Shown here: positions 18,006-26,670 of the stretch, one piece after another
How positions within the stretch are numbered: the first letter of the stretch is position 1
How the letters are laid out: each line of letters begins with the position of its first letter
Notes under the pieces: model-generated
The model's input: only the letters and a program-made list of their open reading frames with translations
Databases searched by the model: none
Told to the model about the DNA's origin: nothing
Position numbers and translations under genes: made by a program
NCBI RefSeq assembly: GCF_024355225.1
Contig: NZ_VCNH01000008.1
Coordinates: 1,488,001-1,552,000 of the forward strand
DNA: 64,000 bases
From: Roseovarius sp. M141
GTDB taxonomy: Bacteria > Pseudomonadota > Alphaproteobacteria > Rhodobacterales > Rhodobacteraceae
Reading direction: 5' to 3'

Positions 18006-18377
18006 ATGAAAACGATGATTTCAGCTGCCCTTCTGGTCACGGCAGCAGGTACGGCGATGGCCACACCGACGGTCGAGGTCAAAACTCCGATCGGGAATGT
18101 TCTGGCGGCGGAGGCCGGGGGAATGACGCTTTATACCTTCCGCAAGGATCGGCGTGGCGTGTCCAATTGCACGGCGGCTTGTGCCGCGTCCTGGCCCCCG
18201 TTCCTGGTGGGCAGGGGTGGCACTGCCGATGACGGCTCGACGGTAATCCGGCGGCCGGACGGAACCCTCCAATGGGCGACGCCCGCAGGGTTGCCGCTTT
18301 ACTTCTGGGGTGGCGATTCCGCCCCGGGTCAGACCAGCGGCCACGGTGTCGGTGGCCTCTGGGATGCCGCGCGCTGA
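18006..18377 (+). CDS. secreted PF03640 repeat protein
   Basis: 123 residues with a signal peptide ending AMA. The mature part carries the PF03640 repeat: GMTLYTFRKDRRGVSNC then CAASWPPFL, and a second copy LPLYFWGGDSAPGQTSGHG. The usual YxFxxD motif is seen as LYTFRKD. Such proteins are periplasmic or lipoproteins of unknown role. A strong AAAGGAGAAG site precedes the ATG. Likely co-transcribed with the AOC-barrel-like gene. Confidence 0.8.
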   Translation: MKTMISAALLVTAAGTAMATPTVEVKTPIGNVLAAEAGGMTLYTFRKDRRGVSNCTAACAASWPPFLVGRGGTADDGSTVIRRPDGTLQWATPAGLPLYFWGGDSAPGQTSGHGVGGLWDAAR

Positions 18378-18403
18378 TAGATGCCGATAGATGCCGATAG
18401 ATA
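18375..18403. repeat. 10-bp tandem repeat
   Basis: Unit ATGCCGATAG occurs twice at 18381-18400 with a partial copy on each side, beginning at the stop codon of the PF03640 gene. It may be simple slippage. From here to 18720 no convincing gene is seen. Confidence 0.5.
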
Positions 18404-18730
18404 AGGCCCCGGTCACAGTTTCCGTGGCAGGGGCCGCTCACCCCCATATCAGTGGCATTCATCATGCTATGCGCCCTCCTGTGGCATGATATTTTTCATA
18501 TTTTTTCAGATTATTAACGGCATTTCTTCTCGATATCGAACGTATCCGCACATCACCCGTGGGCTGCCTTGGCTTATGGCCGCTGCCGTCGGCATCGCGC
18601 TGATCTCGATCTTCGGGCTTGCGCCTATGCGTCATCTTCACGCGCACCAATACGATCAGAGTAGTCGGTTTGTCGTGTTTCGCGCGCAGATTGCGCAAGT
18701 CAAGGTGAGCCTGTGAAACAATAAATAACC

Positions 18731-18758
18731 TTGACACGAGTGATGTAGGTACTCACTC
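18731..18758 (+). promoter_or_regulatory. promoter -35 with overlapping dyad
   Basis: TTGACA at 18731-18736 is a consensus -35. A dyad GAGTGA/TCACTC (18738-18743, 18753-18758; 9-bp spacer) overlaps the spacer and the -10 zone. Together they look like a repressible promoter 43 bp before the 43-aa peptide gene. No clear TATAAT is present. Confidence 0.5.
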
Positions 18759-18800
18759 TTCTACAGGCTGATATCACATTTAGATAGAAAGGAAGAAATC

Positions 18801-18932
18801 ATGTCCACGCAATCTGAACTTCCCACCGGCGAATCAATTTTCGAGACCGCTCCAGTATATGTGACCCAAGAGGCCCCGCAGCTTAAACCGTCGGGCCATG
18901 GGGACGCGCAGAACCGCGAGCCTCAGGAGTAA
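18801..18932 (+). CDS. 43-aa peptide, candidate RiPP precursor
   Basis: The ATG is well placed after AAAGGAAG and follows its own promoter. The peptide starts MSTQSELPTGESIFETAP and is hydrophilic, acidic and Pro/Gln/Glu-rich, with no Cys and no membrane segment. Residues 26-32 read PQLKPSG, like the PxLxxxG leader element recognised by RRE proteins in lasso and related RiPPs; Tyr20 lies upstream but at a longer distance than in lasso leaders. Only 11 residues follow Gly32, which is too few for a normal lasso core. The asparagine-synthetase-like gene starts 56 bp downstream. That it is a substrate of that enzyme is inferred from position and size. Confidence 0.6.
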   Translation: MSTQSELPTGESIFETAPVYVTQEAPQLKPSGHGDAQNREPQE

Positions 18933-18988
18933 TTCAGGCAAGCATAGGTGCCTCAATCCGAACTCGTCCAGAGTGAAACCAGAACGCG

Positions 18989-20608
18989 ATGATCCGTGTT
19001 CGGTTGACTGTCGGGAATTCGGGATCTGATTGGACCTGGGCGGGCAGCCGCTGGATGCGCGGCGCTGATTTTGTGGAGCCGTTCGATCACCGGGCTCTAT
19101 CATGGCACGCCATGCAGTGCGATGGGCGGATCGCTTTTCGCGTCTGGGAAGTGTCCAATTCTGGGGCCGATCTCGCGGTCGGTGCCGTGTCCTGCAAGGG
19201 CGGCAATATCGCCCATGCCACTGCTGTGGAATACGACCAGTTCGTTGCACACAGCACGGAGTGGCCGCTCAATAACCAACTGATATTGATTGATAATTCG
19301 GGAAAGGTAAGCATTCGCGCCGGAGGTTGGGGCAGCGCGCCTGTCTATCTCGCACCGCACGCCACGACGTTGTACGCAGACTGGGACCCGGCACGGCTCT
19401 ATGGTCATATTTCTGGTGAGATCGACCCGGTGCGTGCCGCACTGGCGCTGGCAGGTTTCGGCCATCCCTATTCCCGGCACACCCTGTTCCGTGGCCTTTT
19501 TCTGCTGACAGAGCGGAGCCACGCGACATTCGATCCGGAAACCGGACGTCTTGATATCAAGTATCCGGCTTCTGCCAAACGCGTATTGCCGCGGCGCTTG
19601 CGACCGGATGCCGATGTCACAAACGCGTTCGAAAGTGTTCTTGTTTCCAGCCTGCGCCGATTTCTGGATACGACATCTACGGCATGCGTGCAGGTTTCAG
19701 GCGGTCTGGACTCGGCTGTCATCGCGACGGCGCTATCGCGTATCCCGGGGGTCAGGGTTACGGGGTGTGGCATCCTCGTACCGGGCCCCTCAGGCGTCGC
19801 CCAGATCCGCCGCCGTGACGAGATACTGACCCGCGCCGGTGCGGATGATTTTCAATTCAAGGGCATCGACCACCCCCCGTTTTCGGGCGACCGGCTGAGC
19901 GCGGGTGATGCGGTCCCATGGGAGGAATACTATCGCGAGCCTATGTCGCTGCTGATGGCCGGGGCGCGCGCGCGCGGCTTCGACCGCATGTTTACGGGCT
20001 TCGGGGGCGATGAAATTTCGACCCTCTCCGCAGCCGAGATATCTGATGAGAATCTAAACGAGTCCGCTCTGCGCAATCCGCCTCCACCATTTCTCACACC
20101 GATGGGGCGCGAGGCGCTGGTGGACGGTGTCAGGACGCTGGACATTGCGCCGCCCGCGGTCGTCGAACGCTCTTGCCTGGAATGCGCCCAAACGGGCGCG
20201 GTCGGATATCTGCGAAGCGGGATCTGGCCGCTAAATCCGTATTTCACGCCCGAGCTGGTTCAGTTCTGCCGCAGCCTACCTGTGGAATGGCGCCGCGGCA
20301 GGACATTGCAGCGGCGCTATCTGACTGAACGTGGTCTCTCGACATGCGTAACCCGGCGCCACCGAAAGGAGACATTCTACGATATCCTCCGCAAAGGTCT
20401 GAAAGGAACCTCAGCGCCTGCAATTGTCAAAGTTCTTGCGACCTCGCGACTGGCCGAGGCGGGACTCGTTGACCGGGATCGGCTCGTTGACTGCTACGCC
20501 GTTTACCGTCAGGACAACAATTGCGCTTACGAAGGGCACCTGTTGAACGCCCTGATGCTGGAACTTTCTCTCCGGTCAGTGGAGATGGCGCGTGCCAAAG
20601 CCAAGTGA
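18989..20608 (+). CDS. asparagine synthetase-like / lasso-cyclase-like enzyme
   Basis: 539 residues. The N-terminal part (about 1-190) has the fold length of a class II glutaminase domain but lacks the catalytic Cys2, as in lasso-peptide macrolactam synthetases. The C-terminal ATP-pyrophosphatase domain has the PP-loop SGGLDS (237-242) and GFGGDE (336-341), the ATP-activation residues of AsnB and lasso cyclases. It should adenylate a carboxylate and join it to an amine. A 43-aa peptide gene lies just upstream. No RRE (PqqD-like), leader peptidase or exporter is found nearby. Alternative: an amide-forming enzyme on a small molecule. Confidence 0.78.
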   Translation: MIRVRLTVGNSGSDWTWAGSRWMRGADFVEPFDHRALSWHAMQCDGRIAFRVWEVSNSGADLAVGAVSCKGGNIAHATAVEYDQFVAHSTEWPLNNQLILIDNSGKVSIRAGGWGSAPVYLAPHATTLYADWDPARLYGHISGEIDPVRAALALAGFGHPYSRHTLFRGLFLLTERSHATFDPETGRLDIKYPASAKRVLPRRLRPDADVTNAFESVLVSSLRRFLDTTSTACVQVSGGLDSAVIATALSRIPGVRVTGCGILVPGPSGVAQIRRRDEILTRAGADDFQFKGIDHPPFSGDRLSAGDAVPWEEYYREPMSLLMAGARARGFDRMFTGFGGDEISTLSAAEISDENLNESALRNPPPPFLTPMGREALVDGVRTLDIAPPAVVERSCLECAQTGAVGYLRSGIWPLNPYFTPELVQFCRSLPVEWRRGRTLQRRYLTERGLSTCVTRRHRKETFYDILRKGLKGTSAPAIVKVLATSRLAEAGLVDRDRLVDCYAVYRQDNNCAYEGHLLNALMLELSLRSVEMARAKAK

Positions 20609-20926
20609 CGGTCCGCGCTGTCGTCAGTTTGACAGGACTGGAGGTCGTGGCGGTGTGCTACCCATCTAGACAGACCGAACTGCCAACCCCATAGAATTTG
20701 CTTGTAGTTGTTCGACACAGGCCCGCCAAACCGCACAGGTTTGCCGTCTCCGGGCCGATAAGTCCGACCATGGGGGACGGTCCCCTTGAGGCCGACCATC
20801 TGATTGACGAAAACCTTGCAATCGCAGAGGCAACTATAGATGTAGCAGGCCGCATCGCTCATCGCTTGCTCATGGCAAGGTTCGGCGGTCGGCGCACTGC
20901 TTACAATGCAACAGTCCGCGTTGGAG
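20609..20926. other. gap without recognised gene
   Basis: About 318 bp between converging genes. Short open frames occur on both strands but none has a ribosome site, family resemblance or codon use that convinces. Possibly decayed sequence. Confidence 0.5.
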
Positions 20927-21841
20927 TCAATTGAGTGACAACACCGCCTGTCCGATGAGCAGCGTCAAAGGCAACGTAACGAAACTCAACAGAGTTTGCG
21001 TTGTGATGATTGCCGCCATCAGGGGGGCGTCGCCCCGCATCTCACGGGCGAGCGTGTAGCTGGCCACGCCTGTCGGCAGCGCCGCGAAAATCAGGGCGAT
21101 CTGCAAGGTCAACGGATCGGGGCCGAGGAACCACGCGGCCAAGATAACCGCAATCGGATTGATCAGGAACTTGCCAAGCATTGAAAGCCCGATGATCTGA
21201 ACGGACCCGCTGAGCCCACGAAGCTTGAGATTGGCCCCGACACAAAGCAACATGATCGGCAATGCAGCACTGCCGAGAATGCGGGCGATTTCGTGCAGAA
21301 CCGGCACCTCGTTCAGCCCGGCAAGGTTAAATAGCACACCCGCAAAAATGCTAAGGATCAGCGGGTTTCTTATCAGCCCACGCAAGATTGACTTTCCGCC
21401 GCCGCCCAACTGCCGCGTCATCAGGGTGACGACTGTAATATTCACCACCGGCACCAAAAGGGCGGAGCCAAGCACCGCGATCTGCAACCCCTTTGTTCCG
21501 AAAACGGCCTCTGCGATCGCGAGGCCGATAAAGGTGTTGAAACGCGCACTGCCTTGCAAAAGCGAGCTGGCCTGTGGCGCTGGAACCCTGCGTCCGAACA
21601 ACCAGCCGCAAAAGATTGCAGCAAAGAACCCTGCATATAGGAGAAGCGCGTAATCGCCCAATCCTCCGCTCAGGTCAGCCGCAGAGATTTTGGCGAAAAA
21701 CAACGCCGGCATCAGAACCCAATAGACCAGCCGGTCATTGAGATTCCAAAACTCGGTAGAAGGGATGCCACCGCGCCGCAATCCATAGCCCATCAGGATC
21801 AGCGCAAAGACCGGTGCAATCGCCAAAAAGATTGTCAGCAT
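20927..21841 (-). CDS. AEC-family transporter
   Basis: 304-residue inner-membrane protein with about ten hydrophobic segments, of the auxin-efflux-carrier family. The start FLAIAPVFALILMGYGLRRG, the central RNPLILSIFAGVLFN and the end ALPTGVASYTLAREMRGD are typical. Members export or import organic acids or amino-acid derivatives; the substrate is unknown. It stands alone, converging with the RiPP-like unit, and could export its product, but no evidence beyond position supports that. Confidence 0.87.
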   Translation of the reverse strand: MLTIFLAIAPVFALILMGYGLRRGGIPSTEFWNLNDRLVYWVLMPALFFAKISAADLSGGLGDYALLLYAGFFAAIFCGWLFGRRVPAPQASSLLQGSARFNTFIGLAIAEAVFGTKGLQIAVLGSALLVPVVNITVVTLMTRQLGGGGKSILRGLIRNPLILSIFAGVLFNLAGLNEVPVLHEIARILGSAALPIMLLCVGANLKLRGLSGSVQIIGLSMLGKFLINPIAVILAAWFLGPDPLTLQIALIFAALPTGVASYTLAREMRGDAPLMAAIITTQTLLSFVTLPLTLLIGQAVLSLN

Positions 21842-22057
21842 ACTGGGGGCCTCGATTGGGCTTTAAGTGGTAGGTGACGCTACAGACCTGTGCGACACGT
21901 GCGCGGCTTCGTTGGCTATTGGATCGGTTAGCCACAGTGCGGCATCGTTTCAATCGCGGCGGGCTTGTCCCATAATTCTTCCTTCCAGCCCCGTGGAAGT
22001 ATCGCTGCATCACACCGAGGGATCAAACACCTTGGGCGTTATCGAGAGTCGCCGCCA

Positions 22058-24298
22058 TTAATCGCTGCCGCGAACCCGGATCTGGGCATCGGGGGACGGG
22101 CGGAATTTCCACTGTATCGCAAAGAGCGCGAGCGCTGTTGCAACGCCGATCATGTCGGTCACCAACCCGCCCGCGATCATGCAAAGCGCGCCGAATACCA
22201 GACCCAGCCGCATGAACCACGCAACATGACCTCCGGCAAACCAGCCCTGCACGCCCGCCGACAGAAGATAGACGCCGATGATTGCGGTCAGGCCTGCGCG
22301 GATCACCTCGAACCACGTGCCGTCCATCAGAATTGCGCCGTTGTAGAAGAACATGAACGGCACGATGAAGGCGGAAATGCCGATCTTGAACGACGCGACC
22401 GAGGTTTCCATAGGGTTCGCGCCCGATATGCCGGCCGCCGCGTAACTGGCCAGCGCCACGGGCGGCGTGATGGCCGACACCACCGCGAAGTAGAACACAA
22501 AGAAATGTGCTGTCAGTGGCGGGATCCCCAACTGGACAAGGCCCGGCGCTACCACCGATGCCGCCACCGCATAGGCCGCCGTTGTCGGCATCCCCATGCC
22601 CAGAAGGATCGCGATGCACATCGCGAAGAACAGCGCGAGGAACTGGCTGGCCTCGGCAAGGCCAAGAAGCACGGATGAGAACCGCGCCCCGACGCCCGTC
22701 AGGCTGATGACGCCCACGATGATGCCCGCACAGGCGCAGACGGCGATGATCTGGATCGACATTATACCCGCCAGCTCGAACGCCTTGATGATGCTGCGCA
22801 GGCCCATGCGGTAGGGGGTCAGCCACGACACCACCGCGGCGGCGGCGGTGGCAAGCGTGCCCGCGCGGATGACCGAATAGCCCATGAACAGCGCATAAAT
22901 CAGGATGATGATCGGGATGAACAGGAACACCCGGCGGATCATGTCGCGCATCTTGGGCAGCTCGTCCGAACTCATGCCGCGCATGCCCAGCTTGGCCGCC
23001 TCGAAATCGACCATAAAGTAGATCGACACGAAATAGAGTACCGCAGGAATGATCGCCGCGATGGCGATGTCCGTATAGGGAATGCCGGTGATCTCGGCCA
23101 TGATGAAGGCGCCCGCGCCCATGATCGGCGGCATGATCTGCCCGCCGGTCGAGGCGGCGGCCTCGACCGCGCCGGCGGTGCGGCTGGGATAGCCGACCTT
23201 TTTCATCAGCGGGATGGTGAGCGAACCTGTGGCGACAACATTGCCCGCCGAGGTGCCGTTGATCATGCCCATGAGGCCAGAGGCAAAGATCGCCACCTTG
23301 GCCGGCCCGCCGCGGGATCGTCCGGCGGCGGCGAAGGCGAAATTTACGAAATAGTCGCCAACCTTCGATGCCTGCAAAAAGGCCGCGAAGATGATGAAAA
23401 GGATGATGTAGGTCGACGACACCGCCGTTGTCGGCCCGAGGATGCCCGCGTCGGTATAGACTTGGCTGAAGAAGCGGGTCCACTGGATATTCGGCGCATT
23501 CAGGAACCCCGGCAGCATGTCACCGGTAAAGACATAGATCAGGAAAATCCCCGAAATCACGATCAGCGCAAGGCCGGCGACGCGGCGCGTCAGCTCCATG
23601 ATGAGCGCGGTTCCCGCGACGGCCGCCAGCGATATGCCGATGGGCGCGAAAGGTGTGCCGGTCGAATTACGCATGAGTGTGCCGTAGATCGTGATGAGGT
23701 AGAGCGCCACGCCGATACCGCAGATCGACAGCAGAATATCGGCAATCGCAACCTGCCCACGCTCGCGCCCGCGCAGCCAGCCAACGACGATCCCGATGGC
23801 TGTGGCAGCAATCAGAGGCAGGCCAAAATGATAGATTTCGAGGGATCTGAACTCGGGGTTCATGCCGTTCCATTGCACACCCCCGGCGATCTGGCTGGCA
23901 ATGCCCCATGCCGTCCAGATGGCGTAAAGCGCGGGGATCATCGCGGCCCATGCCAGAAAATCCAGCGGATGGCGCGCCCGGCCTGTGCCCTCGTCCACGA
24001 AGGCGCGCGCGGAATAGAGGGTAAAGCCAAGGATCAGCGCGCCCGCAATGTGCACGATACGGAAATTCCAAGTCTCCATGGGGAAGGTCGGCAGCAGCGG
24101 GATGCGCAGCCCCGTCCACTCCTGGATCGACATCCCGTTCAGCGCAGCGACGTGAAAGAAGGCATAGATTGCCGACAGCGCCGCGACGACCAGATAGCTG
24201 CGCCCTGCAAAGACGCGTTGATTTCCCCCGACGGGTTCTTCGTCCACGCCCTCGGCGATGATCGGTCCTTGCGGGTCCGCGCTGTGCTGATCTGTCAT
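22058..24298 (-). CDS. TRAP transporter fused permease (TAXI type)
   Basis: 746-residue membrane protein joining the small (DctQ-like) and large (DctM-like) TRAP subunits. Typical large-subunit blocks are FASGLMGMINGTSAGNVVAT, GAVEAAASTGGQIMPPIMGA and GMGMPTTAAYAVAA. It takes up organic anions using ion gradients, with the TAXI binding protein encoded upstream (81 bp). ATG 24298 was chosen for its GGAAGGGA ribosome site; a codon at 24325 is less likely. The substrate is unknown, but amino acids and dicarboxylates are common for TAXI systems. Confidence 0.92.
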   Translation of the reverse strand: MTDQHSADPQGPIIAEGVDEEPVGGNQRVFAGRSYLVVAALSAIYAFFHVAALNGMSIQEWTGLRIPLLPTFPMETWNFRIVHIAGALILGFTLYSARAFVDEGTGRARHPLDFLAWAAMIPALYAIWTAWGIASQIAGGVQWNGMNPEFRSLEIYHFGLPLIAATAIGIVVGWLRGRERGQVAIADILLSICGIGVALYLITIYGTLMRNSTGTPFAPIGISLAAVAGTALIMELTRRVAGLALIVISGIFLIYVFTGDMLPGFLNAPNIQWTRFFSQVYTDAGILGPTTAVSSTYIILFIIFAAFLQASKVGDYFVNFAFAAAGRSRGGPAKVAIFASGLMGMINGTSAGNVVATGSLTIPLMKKVGYPSRTAGAVEAAASTGGQIMPPIMGAGAFIMAEITGIPYTDIAIAAIIPAVLYFVSIYFMVDFEAAKLGMRGMSSDELPKMRDMIRRVFLFIPIIILIYALFMGYSVIRAGTLATAAAAVVSWLTPYRMGLRSIIKAFELAGIMSIQIIAVCACAGIIVGVISLTGVGARFSSVLLGLAEASQFLALFFAMCIAILLGMGMPTTAAYAVAASVVAPGLVQLGIPPLTAHFFVFYFAVVSAITPPVALASYAAAGISGANPMETSVASFKIGISAFIVPFMFFYNGAILMDGTWFEVIRAGLTAIIGVYLLSAGVQGWFAGGHVAWFMRLGLVFGALCMIAGGLVTDMIGVATALALFAIQWKFRPSPDAQIRVRGSD

Positions 24299-24379
24299 GG
24301 AAAATCCCTTCCCGAAGTGCCGCACGGCGCGGCGTCATGCCGCCCCAAGGGGGCGACATGCAAGAGTTTGGTGCGCGGC

Positions 24380-25360
24380 TTAGCCGCCGTAGATCATGTC
24401 ATCGGGGATATCGGCGCCTGCGTTCTCCTTGAACCATGCCGCCGCGCCGGGGTGCCATTTCAGCACTTTGTTCTTGTCCCAATTCTCGGGCAGGGTCGAT
24501 GCGGCGGCCTTGTGGATGCCGGTCATGCGTTCGTTGTCCGACATGACAACATCGACGGCGGCATTGACAAACGATGCGGGCAGGTCGCAGTTGGCGATGG
24601 CGAAGTTCCACATCGAGACCGAGCGCGCGTCGTCTGTCAGCGTGCTGTAGGTGCTGGCGTTGATCGTGAAATCCGAGACCGGGAACGCTTCGATCAGCTT
24701 GGCCTGCTCTTCCTCGGTGAACTCGATGATGTTCACGTCGGTCTGCACCTCCAGCTGGCTGACGGCGGGGACAGGCACGCCTGCGGCAAAGGCGATCACA
24801 TCCAGCAGGCCGTCCTGCAACTGCCCGCCCAGATCGGTCCAGCCGCCATTGCGGCGCTCATAGTCGACGCCCAGCGTATCCATCATGCGCGGGAAATAGG
24901 TGTCCGACGTGGACCCGGCGGGGCCAAATCCGATCTTGGCACCGGCAGGAATATCGCTGACCGACTCGATCCCTGACGACGCCAGCGCGGTCACGGAAAA
25001 CGGCGTCTGATACATCGGAAACATTGCGCAGGCCTGCGTCATTTCCAGCCCCGGCGCGATCGGGTTCGTGCCAGCCAGCGATTCCGCCGCCGGACCCATC
25101 GTGGTCATGCCAAACGCGGCCTCACCGGTATGGACCAGCGCCATGTTCTGCATCGGCCCGCCGGTGACTTCGCCGCCGCCCGTAAGCCCCAGCTCCTTGG
25201 CGACGAGGTTCGCCCAGCCCGAGCCATAGGCGAAATAGGTGCCGCCCTGGCTGGCCGTGCCGACGGTAAAGCTGCTGGGCCAGTCGGATTTGTCGACGTC
25301 CTGCGCGACAGCGGCGCCCGCCAAAATGGTGCTGGTGGCAAGGATTGCGGTGAATTTCAT
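24380..25360 (-). CDS. TAXI-family TRAP solute-binding protein
   Basis: 326 residues with a signal peptide ending AAVAQ; periplasmic. FTVGTASQGGTYFAYGSGWA is the TAXI signature (GTG/SxGGTYYP-like), followed by GEVTGGPMQNMALVHTGEAA and KIGFGPAGSTSDTYFPRMM. It delivers ligand to the fused permease downstream on the same strand, and the pair forms one operon. ATG preceded by AGGGAGAG. Confidence 0.92.
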   Translation of the reverse strand: MKFTAILATSTILAGAAVAQDVDKSDWPSSFTVGTASQGGTYFAYGSGWANLVAKELGLTGGGEVTGGPMQNMALVHTGEAAFGMTTMGPAAESLAGTNPIAPGLEMTQACAMFPMYQTPFSVTALASSGIESVSDIPAGAKIGFGPAGSTSDTYFPRMMDTLGVDYERRNGGWTDLGGQLQDGLLDVIAFAAGVPVPAVSQLEVQTDVNIIEFTEEEQAKLIEAFPVSDFTINASTYSTLTDDARSVSMWNFAIANCDLPASFVNAAVDVVMSDNERMTGIHKAAASTLPENWDKNKVLKWHPGAAAWFKENAGADIPDDMIYGG

Positions 25361-25540
25361 GTCTCTCTCCCTTGATTGGTCTTGTCACGCGGGCCGTATC
25401 GACGCGCCGCGCGTGTTCCTTGCGGAACATATGCGCCCGAGTAGAGGTACTGCGCCGCCGTATGACAAGGTAAAAAATGCCGCAGTTTCCCGGTGGTGAT
25501 AAAAGCTGCCGCGCATGGGGTGGATGGGGCGTCGCCTCGC

Positions 25541-25570
25541 ATTACTGCCATCATCATTACTGCCATCATT
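25541..25570. repeat. two-copy 15-bp tandem repeat
   Basis: ATTACTGCCATCATC followed by ATTACTGCCATCATT. It lies in the 383-bp gap between the TRAP operon start and the LuxR gene end; nothing else is recognised there apart from a small TTATCCGGGATAA palindrome near 25657. Confidence 0.5.
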
Positions 25571-25743
25571 CTTGTGGGCCTTGACGCGGGACAGGACATA
25601 GAGCGGCGACATCAGTAGAGGGTTATGCCCATACCGAAGATAAAAGCGTTATGATTATCCGGGATAACGGGTACGCAAAGTATAATAACCCCAACAATAG
25701 CGGCGATTTGGTGGGAAGGCAGATCATCCCATTGGGTCACTTT

Positions 25744-26568
25744 CTAGCGCGCCAGATAATCGATGAACCGCTGAAACAACTCGGCCTGGCTGGAGATCTC
25801 CAAGCGCCTATATATATTGTAGCGGTGCAATTTTACTGTGCCCTCGGCAATGCCGAGGTTCTCGGCAATTGATACGCTACTATGCCCACGCAGGATCAGT
25901 TTCGTGACCCCGCACTGGGCGGGTGTCAGGACCTCTCCGAAGGCAAGGTGGAATACTTCGTCCGAGCTGGGTGTGGAGGGGGAGGGCGCATCGATCTGAT
26001 GCGCGAACCGCCAATGAGACCGCAGGCTCGCGGCCACGATTGGCAGAAGGTGTTGCAGCTTCGCGAACTCCGTCTCGTTGAACAGCGCGCCCCCGCGATT
26101 ACGCATCAGCGAATAGGTGGCACCTTGGCCATCTGGCAGGGCGATGATAAATCCGATCTCCTCGACCAGCGTTCCAGCTTGATCGGAAATGCAGGGGTGT
26201 ACCTCGCGGGACGATGCGAATTTGGTATCATAATAGGCGTCAGGAGCCAGATCGCGCATGCGCCATAGGCCCTCGGATGCCTCGACAATGCTTGCCGAAT
26301 AAAAGGGATCGAGCTGATAGGCCCCGCGCAGATAAGATCTGAGGGCGCCCCGATCCACCGTCTCGCTATAGCCATCATGGATAAGGATGGGCGCGCAAGA
26401 CGCTGAAAAGCCAAAGATGCAGCTCATGTCAAAGGCGGCGACGGTGCGGATCAATGCATCCAGCGCCACACCATAATCTGTGCCGCCCGTCGCGCGGAAC
26501 AACGCGGCAATCGCGCCGATCTCGTCCGAGTTTATCATATGACTTTTGTCATATGGCGTTTCATGCAC
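25744..26568 (-). CDS. LuxR-family transcriptional regulator
   Basis: 274 residues. The N-terminal 190 residues look like an autoinducer-binding-type or PAS-like sensor domain, though the full AHL-pocket Trp/Tyr/Asp pattern is not certain. Residues about 210-270 are the LuxR HTH (LTPAQCGVTKLILRGHSSVS, IAENLGIAEGTVKLHRYNIY). The start has AGGAG 7 bp upstream. It is divergent from an SDR gene across about 100 bp, with a 20-bp palindrome in its first codons. Probably controls the SDR-oxidase-EutH unit and itself (inferred). Confidence 0.82.
   Translation of the reverse strand: MHETPYDKSHMINSDEIGAIAALFRATGGTDYGVALDALIRTVAAFDMSCIFGFSASCAPILIHDGYSETVDRGALRSYLRGAYQLDPFYSASIVEASEGLWRMRDLAPDAYYDTKFASSREVHPCISDQAGTLVEEIGFIIALPDGQGATYSLMRNRGGALFNETEFAKLQHLLPIVAASLRSHWRFAHQIDAPSPSTPSSDEVFHLAFGEVLTPAQCGVTKLILRGHSSVSIAENLGIAEGTVKLHRYNIYRRLEISSQAELFQRFIDYLAR
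26536..26555. promoter_or_regulatory. 20-bp palindrome at LuxR gene start
   Basis: CATATGACTTTTGTCATATG has perfect 8-bp arms around TTTT. It overlaps codons 5-11 of the LuxR gene and lies about 115 bp before the SDR start, a size and place typical of a lux-box-like operator. Confidence 0.45.
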
Positions 26569-26670
26569 GCGCTCCTACTCTTTCACGACCTGGCAAAGGG
26601 AGTGACCGGCCCCAAAGCCATTCAAAAGAAAACCAGCCGGTCAGGCAAGCACGATTCCAAGGAGGGTTAC

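Noticed and set aside
18486..18716. A 76-codon plus-strand frame with a hydrophobic stretch, just before the RiPP-like promoter
   Set aside because: No ribosome site, no family resemblance, and the opposite strand is open as well; probably chance.
18801..20608. Ordinary asparagine biosynthesis (AsnB)
   Set aside because: The N-terminal catalytic Cys of the glutaminase domain is missing and the N-terminal half does not follow AsnB; a small peptide gene lies upstream.
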